Below, piece after piece: positions 48,640 to 60,315 of a DNA stretch of 64,000 nucleotides; positions within the stretch are counted from its first letter, which is position 1, and every line of letters begins with the position of its first letter. The position numbers and the translations under genes were made by a program. This DNA is from Phytoseiulus persimilis. Its lineage: Eukaryota; Arthropoda; Arachnida; Mesostigmata; Phytoseiidae. The stretch lies in NCBI GenBank assembly GCA_037576195.1, contig CM075102.1, positions 2,170,001 to 2,234,000 of the forward strand, read 5' to 3'. The notes under the pieces are model-generated. The model did no database searches. It saw nothing but the letters and a program-made list of their open reading frames with translations, and had not been told where the DNA came from.

Positions 48640-51090
48640 CTCTGATTCTAAGGTTGCACTGCGGAAAGTCGAAAATCAAACATCAATCGAAAGCTCAGTT
48701 TTGCGCCTCAATACGATCTTCCTGTCGGCTCATAAGATTGGTTCCGTTCCGAAATATCGAGCTCAGAGGACGAAGTCAGAGAAGGGACGAACTTCGGAGT
48801 CGATTTTCTTCACTACGAAAGTGTTTCTCTCGAGGAGTGCTGTCCGCTCCGAAATGCTCTTCCCTTTCCCCACAAGATGCCTCTCTGAGATATTTTTCGG
48901 GAACTGTTGAACGCTTGGGAAAGAACTCTGATTTGGGAGAGTGGCTCGATTTCGTTGACTGCCAATGTAGGTATCATTGTATTCGATTCCATTTGCTGTG
49001 GCTACTCGAGCGTGAGGGGTCAATGGAAACAGTCCACGCTTCCTTAGAGCGTCCTTGGATAGCAATAGGTCTGCATGTGGTTTATGTTCCAGCATGGACG
49101 ACTGATTTCACCCGCGCGAACAAAGAATTCATTCAGTGTTGGCATGAAAAAACAACGGACATGCTCACAAGACAACACAAGTGGAACAAAATCATTGAGA
49201 GTCCCTCATGGTTTTCCGGATAAAATCCCGTGTCGGATTATCTGTGTAAGCCGTGTTCAGCCTGAACTGTTCCGCGCATCATGATTCCTACTGACAAGGG
49301 TTCGAGACCTGTTTCCACACCCAAAAATCATCGATGGAATTCTTCCTCATTATCGGAAACTGTGAACAATGCCACGAAAGTTGCGTAATTGGAGAAGATC
49401 TGCAGGATTAGGTGTTTTCAGGTGAACTTTTTGTTTGATGAGCAGGTCTTTCTCGCTGATGCGCGTGAACGAAGTTGGCGATATCGTTAGTCGCCTGGAT
49501 TTCCGTTCAACATCTGAGGTCGACTGTTGTTTGACGCAGGTTGAGGAGGTCGGGACCACGTTGCGAAAACGCCGACGAGGCCGAGGCATTTCCGATGCCG
49601 GAATACGCACAACCATCGTTGCAAGTGACGGGAGCAGCAGGACCAATGTCCAAATTTTGGAGACATCGGTGTTTGTCTGTACACAGACGATATCGCGAAA
49701 CGTTCTAGATTTCTACCAGCAACGGACAGACTCGGAGAGCTTCCGGTCGTTTCCCCTCGGACCGAGCTAGCTTGATGCAAGAGCAGAACAACAAGCTCGG
49801 AGAATATCTGAGATGAACAGTCGGGAACAGATCAAGAGCGCGTCGCCGGTCGCCTTAACGGAGCGGATGAATACCCTCCCGTTCCTGAAAATGAAGTACC
49901 TTAGGAGAGAAACGCCCAGTATGGCGGTCTGGCCTTTTTTTCTGAGACTCCAGTGAGATGATCTGGGACGAACAGCCGCGATGAGGGAAGTACACCGTCG
50001 CGAAGCCTGTGTCTAGAAGGAGCTGCGAAACCTCCGCTCCGCTGGAGCGAGAGGAACGTGCGATAGTGTTCGTATGGTGAAGGGTCGTGAATGACCGGAA
50101 CCTTTTTTCAGGCAGCAGCGATAGATGGACGAGATGAGTCAATGTTCCGAAGGACTCCGCATCCGCTTCCAGGAATCGGAGGTCCCGTGCGGAGTCCGGG
50201 AAATCGGCCGATATCCAGAGATATGATGTCAGAACACTTGAAGACACTCGGGAAAAATGTTTCTCGAGAGGAATTCTCGTCACCTGATGCTGGAGGATTA
50301 CTTCGAGGTTATCGACAGCCGACACGTTTCTTTGAATCTTGCCCCCGAGGTCGCAGAAATATCGGAACAGACAAGTGAATTTTTCGAACGTTTCCAATTT
50401 CACATTCTCGAATGAGATCAGCTACACGCAAGACGAAAGTCGCAATGTCCCGTGAATTGCCTCGCGAAGAGATCTCAGAGCCTCAGACTCTGATATATCC
50501 ACGAGAGGAGAGAGCTTCCATGAATGACAACAGCCCGGCGTCGAAAGTGAATCGTGAGTTCGGGGCTCACGAACCTATGTGAGTCAACGAAGGCGATCAG
50601 TATTTGATGATTCTGATTTCTTGTTCCGGGCTAGCTCAGAGTGGGAACTTCCACCCGAGAACATTTCTCCTCGGACCTCGGATCGATTTTCGAAGCGACG
50701 GACACTCAGGGAACGCTCGACGTTCCGTGGTATGGCACTCGAAATGGTGAACTCCGTGAAGTTATGAGCATGGAACTTAGCGCCGTTGTGGAGGGTTTCA
50801 TCGCTTTCGGCATCACGATATATTCCTCCGCACCGCTTTCGCGGGAATCCCTCTCTAATGTAATTCTCTGTGTCCCGGCTAGGATCGTAATTCGGATTCA
50901 TTCGCTCAGCAACGATTCGCGGCTGCACTCAACTGGGATGAGAAAACACGCGGTCGATTCGTTTCTCGATGTACTTGCGAATCGCAGTCACAAACAGGGA
51001 ATCGTAACCTCGTCACAGAGAGATGATAACCTCCGGGGCTCGCGCGCGGATGATCGGAGTCCAGCCGTCGAAGGCAACCCAGTCGGTTAG
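48640..51090. other. Stretch with no recognisable gene
   Basis: Some frames look protein-like (for example plus 49435-49770, and minus 49095-48763 with HARVATANGIEYNDTY) but they are interrupted and match no family I can name. They may be old retroelement debris. Confidence 0.35.
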
Positions 51091-51100
51091 GGTCCGACAA

Positions 51101-51205
51101 GCCGAAACCGAATTCGAACCCGAAACACATGAAGCCGGAAACCTCCTCTTCCAACGGCGGAGTGTTCGGTACTGGTTTGGCGGGATGGGATTTCTGTATC
51201 GTTTC
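51101..51205 (+). repeat. Inverted repeat, left arm
   Basis: It pairs with 51942-52053 in opposite orientation. Shared landmarks include CATGAAGCCG, AACCTC and CGGGACTGGTTT-like blocks. One conserved frame reads EAGNLLFQRRSVRYWFGG here and EAENLFSQQRSGRDWFSG in the other arm. Confidence 0.65.
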
Positions 51206-51941
51206 GTCGATCTGTACCTTTGTGAGACTCATTCGGAACGACTGGGAGATGTTCTCGGATGAGATGATGACAACGGCTCAGTATGACTCCAGAGCGCGGC
51301 GACACGATGGAAAAACCTTTTCCCCGATTCGCTCTCTGATATAGAACCTTTCGCACGAGCGCTTTTCATCAGCGTGTCCATTCACGGGAATCGATCATTC
51401 TTCTAGGCACGCAAAGCGCCTCTGCGCGCTCATCCTGGGTTTGAGTGTTGTCCTGGGTCAGGGGCGCCTCCAACTCATCATCGTCAAATCTTTGACGCCA
51501 TAGGAACTGATCGTCCGGGTTTTATAGGAACGTATGACTCGTCTGCCGGAGTGCGGGCGATCTTTGTGGATGCTCTAAGGACTGATCGCACTACTGCGAG
51601 TGGAGCTGAAAACGCGGATCCCGGTTCAGTCGAGTTCATCTGAGCCTTCAACAGGCAGCGGATGTACTGTGACTGCGGGAGAGGGTTTCCGTGCCGGTTT
51701 TCCCTTTTCGGTGGGAAAGAACAAGGTGTTGTAACAGCGTATTCTGCGAATAGTACTAGAGCTGGAGGTGAAGATTCCTCTTCAGTTCCAGCGAGGTGAC
51801 CTCGGAAACTTCAAGATCCGCGTTCAGCAGATTGCTTCCTGTAGCAGCTACACCTTTGCTCAGCTCGAACAGGGGACCGTAGATGCGGAACAGCGAGGAC
51901 GTAAGCGAGGCAGAAGAAGTAGGTAGGCTGGGCATAACAAA

Positions 51942-52053
51942 GGTGCAATTCCTCCCCGCTAAACCAGTCCCGACCGCTCCGCTGTTGGGAGAAGAGGTTT
52001 TCGGCTTCACGCTCTTCAACTTCATGCCTTTCGGCTTCATGCATTTCGGGCTC
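51942..52053 (-). repeat. Inverted repeat, right arm
   Basis: Minus-strand copy of the 51.1-kb arm, with an extra block of about 27 bases that looks like an internal duplication of the GAAGCCGAAA unit. Confidence 0.65.
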
Positions 52054-52081
52054 GATTTTTCGGCATCCAGGGTATACACCA

Positions 52082-54871
52082 CCCAGTCGATGACGGCTGT
52101 GACATCAGCAAACTAACGCGACTTTCTCAGAGTGAAATGGAATGCAAAACTAAACTGGATCCCACAATTTCGCGATCTCTGTCCGGGAGGGAATTCGATC
52201 TGCTCCGGGTTCTAGCCGGGCATTGGCCTTGCAGCTTTACCAAGCCTCACTCAGCCCGAATCCGTATGCATGCACGTGAATCACACGGATCCTGTCGAGT
52301 GACAGACGGAGCGAGCAACCGAACCCGTAGTATGTCATCTAGGAAATGTATGGTATGCACGAGATACACGTTATCATCATGGCGTGCAAGATCTCGCTAA
52401 GCAAGGCGAATTCGCAGACAAGGTAATCAAGCTGCCCTCTTTCCCGGGTGCGGCATTTACCTCGCGCTTTACCAGTCTCAGTCGCAGCATCCACCACGAG
52501 ATCCATGATCATCCGCAAGTCCGTCCTCCGAAGAGCTCGAATGGCACGCACATTCTCGGATGTAAGCATGGTTCGTGAGCTCCGCTGCGGTTGTTGCTCC
52601 TGCTGGTTGTGCAGGAACAGAAACTCATATCCTCGGGGGCTCCTGATTCCTTGATTGAGGCCTTACTGGAAGATGACCACCCGTTGGGGGTAGCCTCGAT
52701 TGCCGTATGGACCCTCCTCCCCCTGATTCAGCTTCCGCCTGGGTTTCGTTGTTGATTCGAGACTTCACCGAAATCGATAACCTAATGATCAGAGCGGTTC
52801 GGAGGACTATTTGGATCATGACTTCGACAGGGGAAAGTTCTCAGAGGAAAAGTTCAGGCTCACAAGAATCCCATTTCGTCAAACACAGTATGCCTCTCCC
52901 GATGACACATCGGACTGAGCTGTTCTTCCCGAATCCAAAGCCGCTTCCCCTAGAACGGTCGTTAGGGTACATCATCGAAACAGATCCCGCTTGAACATTC
53001 TCGCCAATCCCACCCCATCAGTCGGCTTTTCTCGACATTCGGCGTGCCATCATCGGACCCCCCTGAGATTTCCCTGAGAGAGGAACATGCAGAGCAAGCG
53101 TCGGTTCTTGAGCTCCATCGCCGGAGATCAAGAGGTTACGAGTACGTGCTGCTTTTGCACCATCAATCGTCCGAGAATCATCTAATTCCGACCGGTTGTT
53201 GAGAAGAGTTCTCCTCACTTACTTTGTCACTCGAGTACACGCACTACTAGGGACGAGAATACACGTAGGATCTCGAGGTTCTCTCATCATTCGAACACTC
53301 GGAAGTGCTGGCGTACTCAGGGAGCAACCGCTTCACGAAGTGGCGTCAGAGAACACATCTATCTCAGCGAAGCCCCTTGTTGAGCGAGTTCAAGAGAGTT
53401 GTCGGTCTGAGGAAGTGGAAAACAAACCCGCTCCCCGTTCTCAGACCTCGCGATCCGAGGCTTCGGCTCCGTGCACGACGAGGAATCATGGATAACTCTC
53501 CCTCGGAAGTTGACAGAGTCGAAGTATATTACGCAGCGGTGCGGACCCCTGGAACCACACCAGACGTCAGGCTTTTCGTGAAACTGGTGGGTTCTATGAG
53601 CTCATTGCTCTCGCTCGGAGCTCATGAATGCTCCCCAGCCGTTGCTCGGGACCGAATTCAGTTCCGTCCCTGGGAATAGCTCCTGGATCTCACGGATGAC
53701 GGATCCGGTTGGGAATTGGACCAGGGCGAGCGGAAGAACGGAGAGCATCTACACTTCCAGTTTGTGTGAACTGCGAGAGACAAGCCCACAACCGATCCAG
53801 GTTACAAATGGTTCTCTCGGCATCCGTCGATGCTGCTGATTGGGCGAGAACGATTCCCGATCAGGATTCCAGACTCCAGCTCCGGAGCAATCGTTTGCAC
53901 AAGTTCCAAATTGAGACGACGTGATCAGTTGCGTTAGGGGACGAGTGGCGCGTCCACCCTGGGCGCTGTCGCGCAGGGGGCGGCATGAATCGCCGCAGGC
54001 GAGAAGGCCCGGAAGATTCTGAGAAGGGCGTTAGCACAAGCCTTACCCAGGTGAGTCATTCACACGCGAAACGTTCGGGTCCGACATACTCCAGCAAGAG
54101 AAATCCGATCCGAGTCAATTCAATTACGCTTCATGGAGGGAGGTTGTGAAAACGTGACGTACGTCACTTTCGTTGATCCATACTGGATGCCCGAATGTTG
54201 GTTAACACATCGCGTCATTGCAAAGCTTCCTTGCGACTCGAGCAGTCTTGTCAGGTTGTTTCTACCCCGCTCCGAGTCCAGAGTTGTTCGTCTGTATGCC
54301 CACCGCTGACTCGAAAGAGCCAGGCGAGGATTACGCCTGGCATCGACCGATGTTGAATTCGAGTGAGTAATATATATGCAGATCACCGCTGTTCAGTTTG
54401 TCTCTCGTTCTAAACTGACAGTGGCTCTCCTTGAAGCACGACCAGTTCAACAAAGGCTGCCCAGAAACCTGGATTCTTCATAAATTGTTCGGGGGTAAAC
54501 ATCGTCGTTCGAGTGTCAGTGAGAAGCGCCCTGCAATGATTCTCGATCCAACTGACAAATTCAAATCATCCAGATGAAACTAATATTCCCACTCAACAAT
54601 GTTCTTCGAACTTAACTGCAAGCCCTCAATGACTTATGCGCGATTTCGATTGCAGATCAGTAGATGAACCCTCATGACCGGAAATCTGGGATTACGCTTC
54701 AAAAGATGAACCTAAACTCCGGTCGGGCTGATATTTTCGCCCGAACACCTTCTGCAGGATTTACGAATCAAGGCAGCGGTGTTGATTCCTCCAGTCGGGC
54801 GACCGGACGCGTCCCCATCAACCATTATTCAACGCGGTATATCTTCCCGTTTCTCGGGAAAATTCACAGCT
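52082..54871. other. Stretch with no recognisable gene
   Basis: Open frames are short and without domains. I saw no mobile-element ends before the SINE. Confidence 0.4.
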
Positions 54872-54885
54872 TAAAGCTCGTATCT

Positions 54886-55170
54886 TTTTTGTTTTTTTGT
54901 TTTCCGGCTGAACCTCTCAGCCAGCCCTCAGAAGTGTCCTGGGATCACCTTTCGGTATTGCTTCAGTAACACTCCCTATCGCCTCGCAAATCCCATTGCG
55001 GGCGGTGGGCTTGGGTCTCAAGATGGTTCAGATTTAATTCTGATACAAATTAAATCCTCTTTCTACCACATAAGAAATTTTTGTTGTCGGCCGGGGATCG
55101 AACCCGCGATTGCTAGTTTAGCGTGGCACCCAAGGCGTTTGGTGTATGCCACACGGCCAACGAGCCGATC
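54886..55170 (-). mobile_element. tRNA-derived SINE, 285 bp, with A-rich tail and 14-bp target duplication
   Basis: Identical copies of TAAAGCTCGTATCT flank it at 54872-54885 and 55171-55184. On the minus strand the element starts GATCGGCTCGTTGGCCG with a box-A-like TGGCCGTGTGG (55159-55149) and a perfect box B GGTTCGATCCCC (55104-55093), as in a tRNA promoter. It then has an unrelated body and ends in an A-rich tail (AAAACAAAAAAACAAAAAA) next to the second duplication. The head does not fold into a clean tRNA, so it is not a functional tRNA gene. Pol III transcription and LINE-driven insertion are inferred from this architecture. Confidence 0.88.
55029..55055. other. Hairpin inside the SINE body
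   Basis: AGATTTAATT and AATTAAATC are near-perfect reverse complements about 7 bases apart, giving a 9-bp AT-rich stem within the SINE body. Confidence 0.55.
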
Positions 55171-57645
55171 TAAAGCTCGTATCTAAGATCGAAGAACAGT
55201 CACCATGATGAGGGCACTTTGTTAATTCCAGGCTCACACGACGCGGTCCCGATGCGAGCTATTCGAACCGTCGCGAGCCAGCGCTGGAACCGCCCTAGCC
55301 ACTCAAGCTGCTGCTCCAGGAATATTCCACATCTTTGCCTACCCGACTTGGTTCGGACTATTCTTGCGCGCCTCTGGTGCCCAACGAGTCTGCTGCGGAC
55401 GACAGGAACCTCCGGGAATCACTGGGACGGGGCAGGATGCGAGACGTGCTCGTAGTTGGTGTTTCGTCACAGAGGAGACATGACAGACAATTCCAATGTT
55501 GCACAAGTCCCAGCAAATATGCTAAGCAAGAAGGGCCGAACCAATACTCTCCGAAAATCGGGATGTGGGAAGTGAGGCTCGGAGCACGGCGAATACCCGA
55601 CGGGGAATTGCCATGGCTCGCTCGTTCGGACAAAGAGTTTTCAACGGAATCTCTGGTTTCAACGTGCGCAGCTTCCATGAAAGCTTCCGAGGTCCACGTT
55701 TTAGACAACGCCGCGTGAATCGACAGCGCGACAACTCTCCAAGAATCAAAGAGCTGCAGAGCTGGTTTGATTCGATTCCGGTATTTCCGAGTGGCTTACG
55801 AAACTCGAAAGACAACTAACAATTGAAATGTTATGGAACGTAACGAATCACGTGTACAGACACAAACTCCTATGATTCTGTGGGCGTGACGAGGCGTTGT
55901 CTTGCAGAACACTAAAAACACGTTTGTAACAGTGTGCCGATTGGTTTCCCCCCGACGAGAACGCGAGAAGACCAACACAGCGATAAACACTTCAGCACAG
56001 CTCGGAGCCTTGAACTCCCACGGTTGGACTCGACGCGCGAATATGTTCATCCTGCGAGTTCCGTTGAGTCGTTCGATGTCCGCTCATGCGCCTTCCAACC
56101 TATCGCCTGTCTTGATCCTAAGGGCACGGAAGATCGCTGGAGGCGGAATTTTCCCAGATGGGCTCCATATTTTGAAGAAGCGTAAGCAGTGCGAAACGAA
56201 CGGCTCTCTGTCGTCGGCGATTAGTGCCTGCTCGTCCGTCTGTTTCTACATGCGACTCGTCCAGCTCGAATCGATTCTCCTAAATCTCCTCAATATCACC
56301 GGTTATTCATCCATCGCGCGGCGAGCAGCTTCTTGTAGTCGTCCCTCGCCGCTGTTCATGCCGCAAGCCGTCGCACAAAGGACGGTGAGAGATATTCGGC
56401 CTATCAACGTCCTTTATTGGGGAAGTAATCTCATATTCCTGGACAAGTGGCCCGAAAAATTGATAAACCTCGCCCGGTGCAGTCAATGCATTGCTCCAAA
56501 TATATCTCCTCGTCTTAACTGGTTACGCTGCTGTTGAAGAATGATTGCGCCAGCTCATTTTGCTCGTGGGGCGGTCCGTAATCGGGCCTGGAGAACGGTC
56601 GACTGTTCTCAGTTTGTGGGTAACTCCTGGCCTGGATGACTGCCCCATCGGAGTTGTCCGAGTCGAGCAAGTGTTTTCATCATTTCAAGGAAGATTCTAC
56701 TCGCCTCGACCGCGCAAGCTCGGCGGACGGGAGTTTCCGTCTCTGGCTAAGAGAAACCTGGAACAATGCCGACAAATAAACTCCGGCCATCGAACTAGTG
56801 CGTTCTTGAGACACTGGCCGCTGCTCCGCTGCTACACACTATTCTCGAGCTTGTATCCAAAGTTTAATTTCGGTAGCCAGAAGGTTTTTTCCCATCCAAT
56901 ATCTGATCGATAGGATCTGAGCGAATGAATGTAGCATTTCCGACCTCATTCCAGAGATTTCACACACCTACGAGATGATGACGGGGCGGGTACTTTTCTC
57001 ACAGCTAGGATTGAGAAAACGGTGCTTTCCGATCACAACTTCGTGTACGACTGATAAAGGGCCATTATTTTGTCGAGGATTTTTGAGCCTGTGCTTGTGT
57101 CGAAGAGGACGTCGCCATCATCTGAGATTTTTCGGAGAATCAGAGATCGATTGGCGATTACAGGATCGCAATTCTTCCTTATGGAATGGATATCATAGAA
57201 ACCGCGTTCAGGAGAGTATTGTGAAGTGACCGTGTTCTGTGAACCTGATTTGACTTCTCCTGGACCGCTTTCTCGAGAAGCTGCGAATATCACGCACATT
57301 CGAATGGACAGGTTTCGGCAAGGCTCAGATGGCACAGTGAGAAGGGACAACAAAAGACACTTCTCGAGGGTCGACCAGCGGAAAACGAATCCTCGGGCGG
57401 ATGATTGCGTTGGGAGATACGGGGAACTCGAATGAAGATGAGTGGGTTGGCTGGTGGGAAATCGAATCACGGAGACAGCGGCGCACGATAGTCGTCGATG
57501 TGTGAACCGATCACCGTCAGATACTCGTAACGACTGGACACGTCTGCCGCTGTTAGTTTATTCGCGAGCGAAACAGGCGAAGTGTTAGCGCGTTTTTTCC
57601 CTGGTGATAGAGCTCGACTCTAAGAGGTAGCAGACCCCCCGCGTA

Positions 57646-57665
57646 GGGGGGGGGGGGGGGGGGGG
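57646..57665 (+). repeat. Poly-G run (20 bases)
   Basis: Uninterrupted G run, preceded by a short C run (ACCCCCCGCGTAG) that could pair with it. Confidence 0.9.
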
Positions 57666-60285
57666 AGCTCTCAGAAACCTCCAACATGCACAAACCGAGC
57701 GGGAGCACGTCCCCTCCCCACGGCGCCGAAGGTCAGACTTGCTGTGGAAAATGAGCATCGTTGGTTTCGCTCCGATTGACATTCGATTCTGTCGAATTAC
57801 TCATGCGAAAACGTCGCTTAACGCCTCCGCACGAGGTCCGCCGCATACTGCTTCGCTCTGGAAATTACAAACTACGAAGCGAGCCGGTTCCCACATGTTC
57901 AGGGTTGCTTGGCGAATACCGAGCTGATGGGGTGATAATTAGCTGTGTATGCCATCGAACAATCATCCCGAGAAATCGGCAGACGCTGGAATCGAGTCGT
58001 AAGCGCTTCTAGCAATCCACGATTGTTGAGTTGCAACGCTGACTTTGGATGAGCGATGCTTCCGCCGCCAGGCCTCTCCAAACTTGGGAGACCGAACAGG
58101 TTTTCGGACACCCTCCCCGAGAGGAGATTAGATCACAGGCTAGAATGAAGCGTATCGAACGAATTGAGTCAACCCATTGAGTGAGAGGAGTTTTACAAGT
58201 TCAAGGTTGAGTTTGTGTTCGTTCCATCTTTCCGGTAGCGATCAGGACAAGGAACTGGATCCCAATGAGCACGAAGTCTTCATCCAGAAGGGTCGTTGTA
58301 TTCCTCTCGACCATTGTTTCGAGGAGCTTCCTGGACTCACACAAACCTCCATTCTTCCGTGGAGCTTTTTGAAAAGTGCGTCGGAAACACGAGATGGCGA
58401 CTGGAAACCGGCGAGATAACATAACTCGTGAGGGGAACCGGTCATTGTCAGCAAAAGTTTTGCTCATTGCGAAGTTTCACTTCCTGTCAATGCGAGTTTA
58501 AATCTCGCCTCGCTCCAGAGGAGATTACCTGGCCCTCGAAGGCCGTGCGAGAACTCGGCGATTACCCGCTCACTGGCCGATATCCCACGGGATCGCCTCG
58601 AAGATTCAACTGCGTCACACGTCTATTTGGGAAAGCGGCAATTTTTCCACCGCCAGATGATGAATCCGAACCATTCTACCACGGAGCCACCGAAACCGTA
58701 CACGGGACAAGAATCGCTGCATAACGAGATCGGTACCGGACAGAGGCCGCATTCGGTGAGGTTTCAGTTTCTTTGCAGGGTGGGACGAAGCATGGGTTGA
58801 GAATGTCTACTTTGGAATTTCGGCTGCCGATGGTAGATCAAGTCCAGCGGGGGGACTAGAACCATGTTTTTTAGCGGCACAGTCAGATCAAGTAGTGGTG
58901 GATCCGCTGGAACTCGGGGCGGAATCGGCTTCCGATGCTCGCCTTCGCCGTTTGGATCTAATTTGTGGAAGCGGGTCAAGAGAAACTCGAGACCGTCGAA
59001 CGAAAGAAAAAGTGAGTTCGAGTATTCCTTCCCAGTCATGTTATCCCAGAGCAGAGGGAGTCCATCCAACAACCCCCTGTCGACCAAAGAGAGGACCGGT
59101 AGTTCCAGCCAAATTCAGATGGATCCTCGGGCTGGAAGAGCTGCTCTCGCGGTTGTGAAGTTGTGCTTGGGAGAGTCTCGTGTCATCCAGGTTCTATGCG
59201 CCATGTAACAATGTGGAGATTAGCGAGCATCAGTGCTCGAATGTAGGTTTGCCGCTCGTTTCCAGGTTTGCCAATCGGGTGAAGAGGACATCGACCCGAT
59301 ATGGGTGGTCAATTCGTGTAGCACATTCACAGAGCGCCCTAACCATCATCCCTTCATCGGAAACGGAATACCCGAGTACCACTGGGGCAGTATGCAGATC
59401 GCTTTCTCGTTCTTCACTCGGAGCCTGGATTGAGATCTCGATCATTCGAATAGACGAGTATGTTGCTCAACCTTGCTCAAGGAAATCATGGATTTTGAGC
59501 CTATGATCTTTCCCGTGTTCTCTGAGGTGTCCCGCACATGACTGCTCGCTATGCCCCCTTCTCTTGTTCCAACCTCCAGTCGACTTATTCCTTGTCGCAC
59601 TGTGCGACCCGACATTCCCCCTCAGTCCGCTCTCTCGAGGACGAAATTTGAAGCAGGGAGAAACTCGTCACCCGGGACGCCGCCGTTTGTAGCTTGCTAC
59701 AAATGTAGCCCGTGTGTCGAAGCACCACGCAGAGGGTGTATTATCTGAAGGGTCCGTTCGGATCTCGCTCTCGTGCCCCGCATCAGCATACACATTCTCA
59801 TTCGCATTCCTCCGGCGACATTCCAATAAGCGGAAACAGAATTTAGAGGGACTTTCCATTTGGAGAGATGATCCCTGGTTGACTGTTGTCTTGCTCTGTT
59901 GTTCTCGCTTACTCCATGTATTTCGAAAGTGCAGCTGAGCCTGTTGGTCGTTGTTTATAACTGATCTTCACACCCGCGATTGTGTTCCGCCTGTCGTCCG
60001 ATTTCAACGCTGATGAATCATGGAGGAGAACACATAGTGAGCCAACCTTGATGAGAAGAGGAGAGGCATCGTTTAGCCTCGCTTCGTCCTTACGGCATCG
60101 AGTGTTGTCGCGATCTCCCTCGCCGTTCCACTGATTCCCGTGAAAAAAACTCCCCAACGCAACCGGCCGATCGACCTTTTGCAGGATTCTGCGGAGAACG
60201 AATCTGAGCCACGCTGCGAAGTTTGAGCGTTCCCCTCTCGCCGACGACGAGCTGCGAACCCCGTGTGGTGGATCGAAGCAGTTGT

Positions 60286-60315
60286 GGGGGGGGTGGGGGG
60301 GGGGGGGGGAGGGGG
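60286..60315 (+). repeat. G-rich run (8+15+5 G)
   Basis: Three G runs separated by a single T and a single A. Confidence 0.9.

Noticed and set aside
48763-49095. Retroelement aspartic protease (VATANG-like motif on the minus strand)
   Set aside because: No DTG or DSG active-site motif upstream, and a stop lies just before the block.
55090-55170. Functional tRNA gene on the minus strand
   Set aside because: Box B is perfect, but the D arm and anticodon arm do not fold properly, and the segment is the head of a SINE bounded by target duplications.
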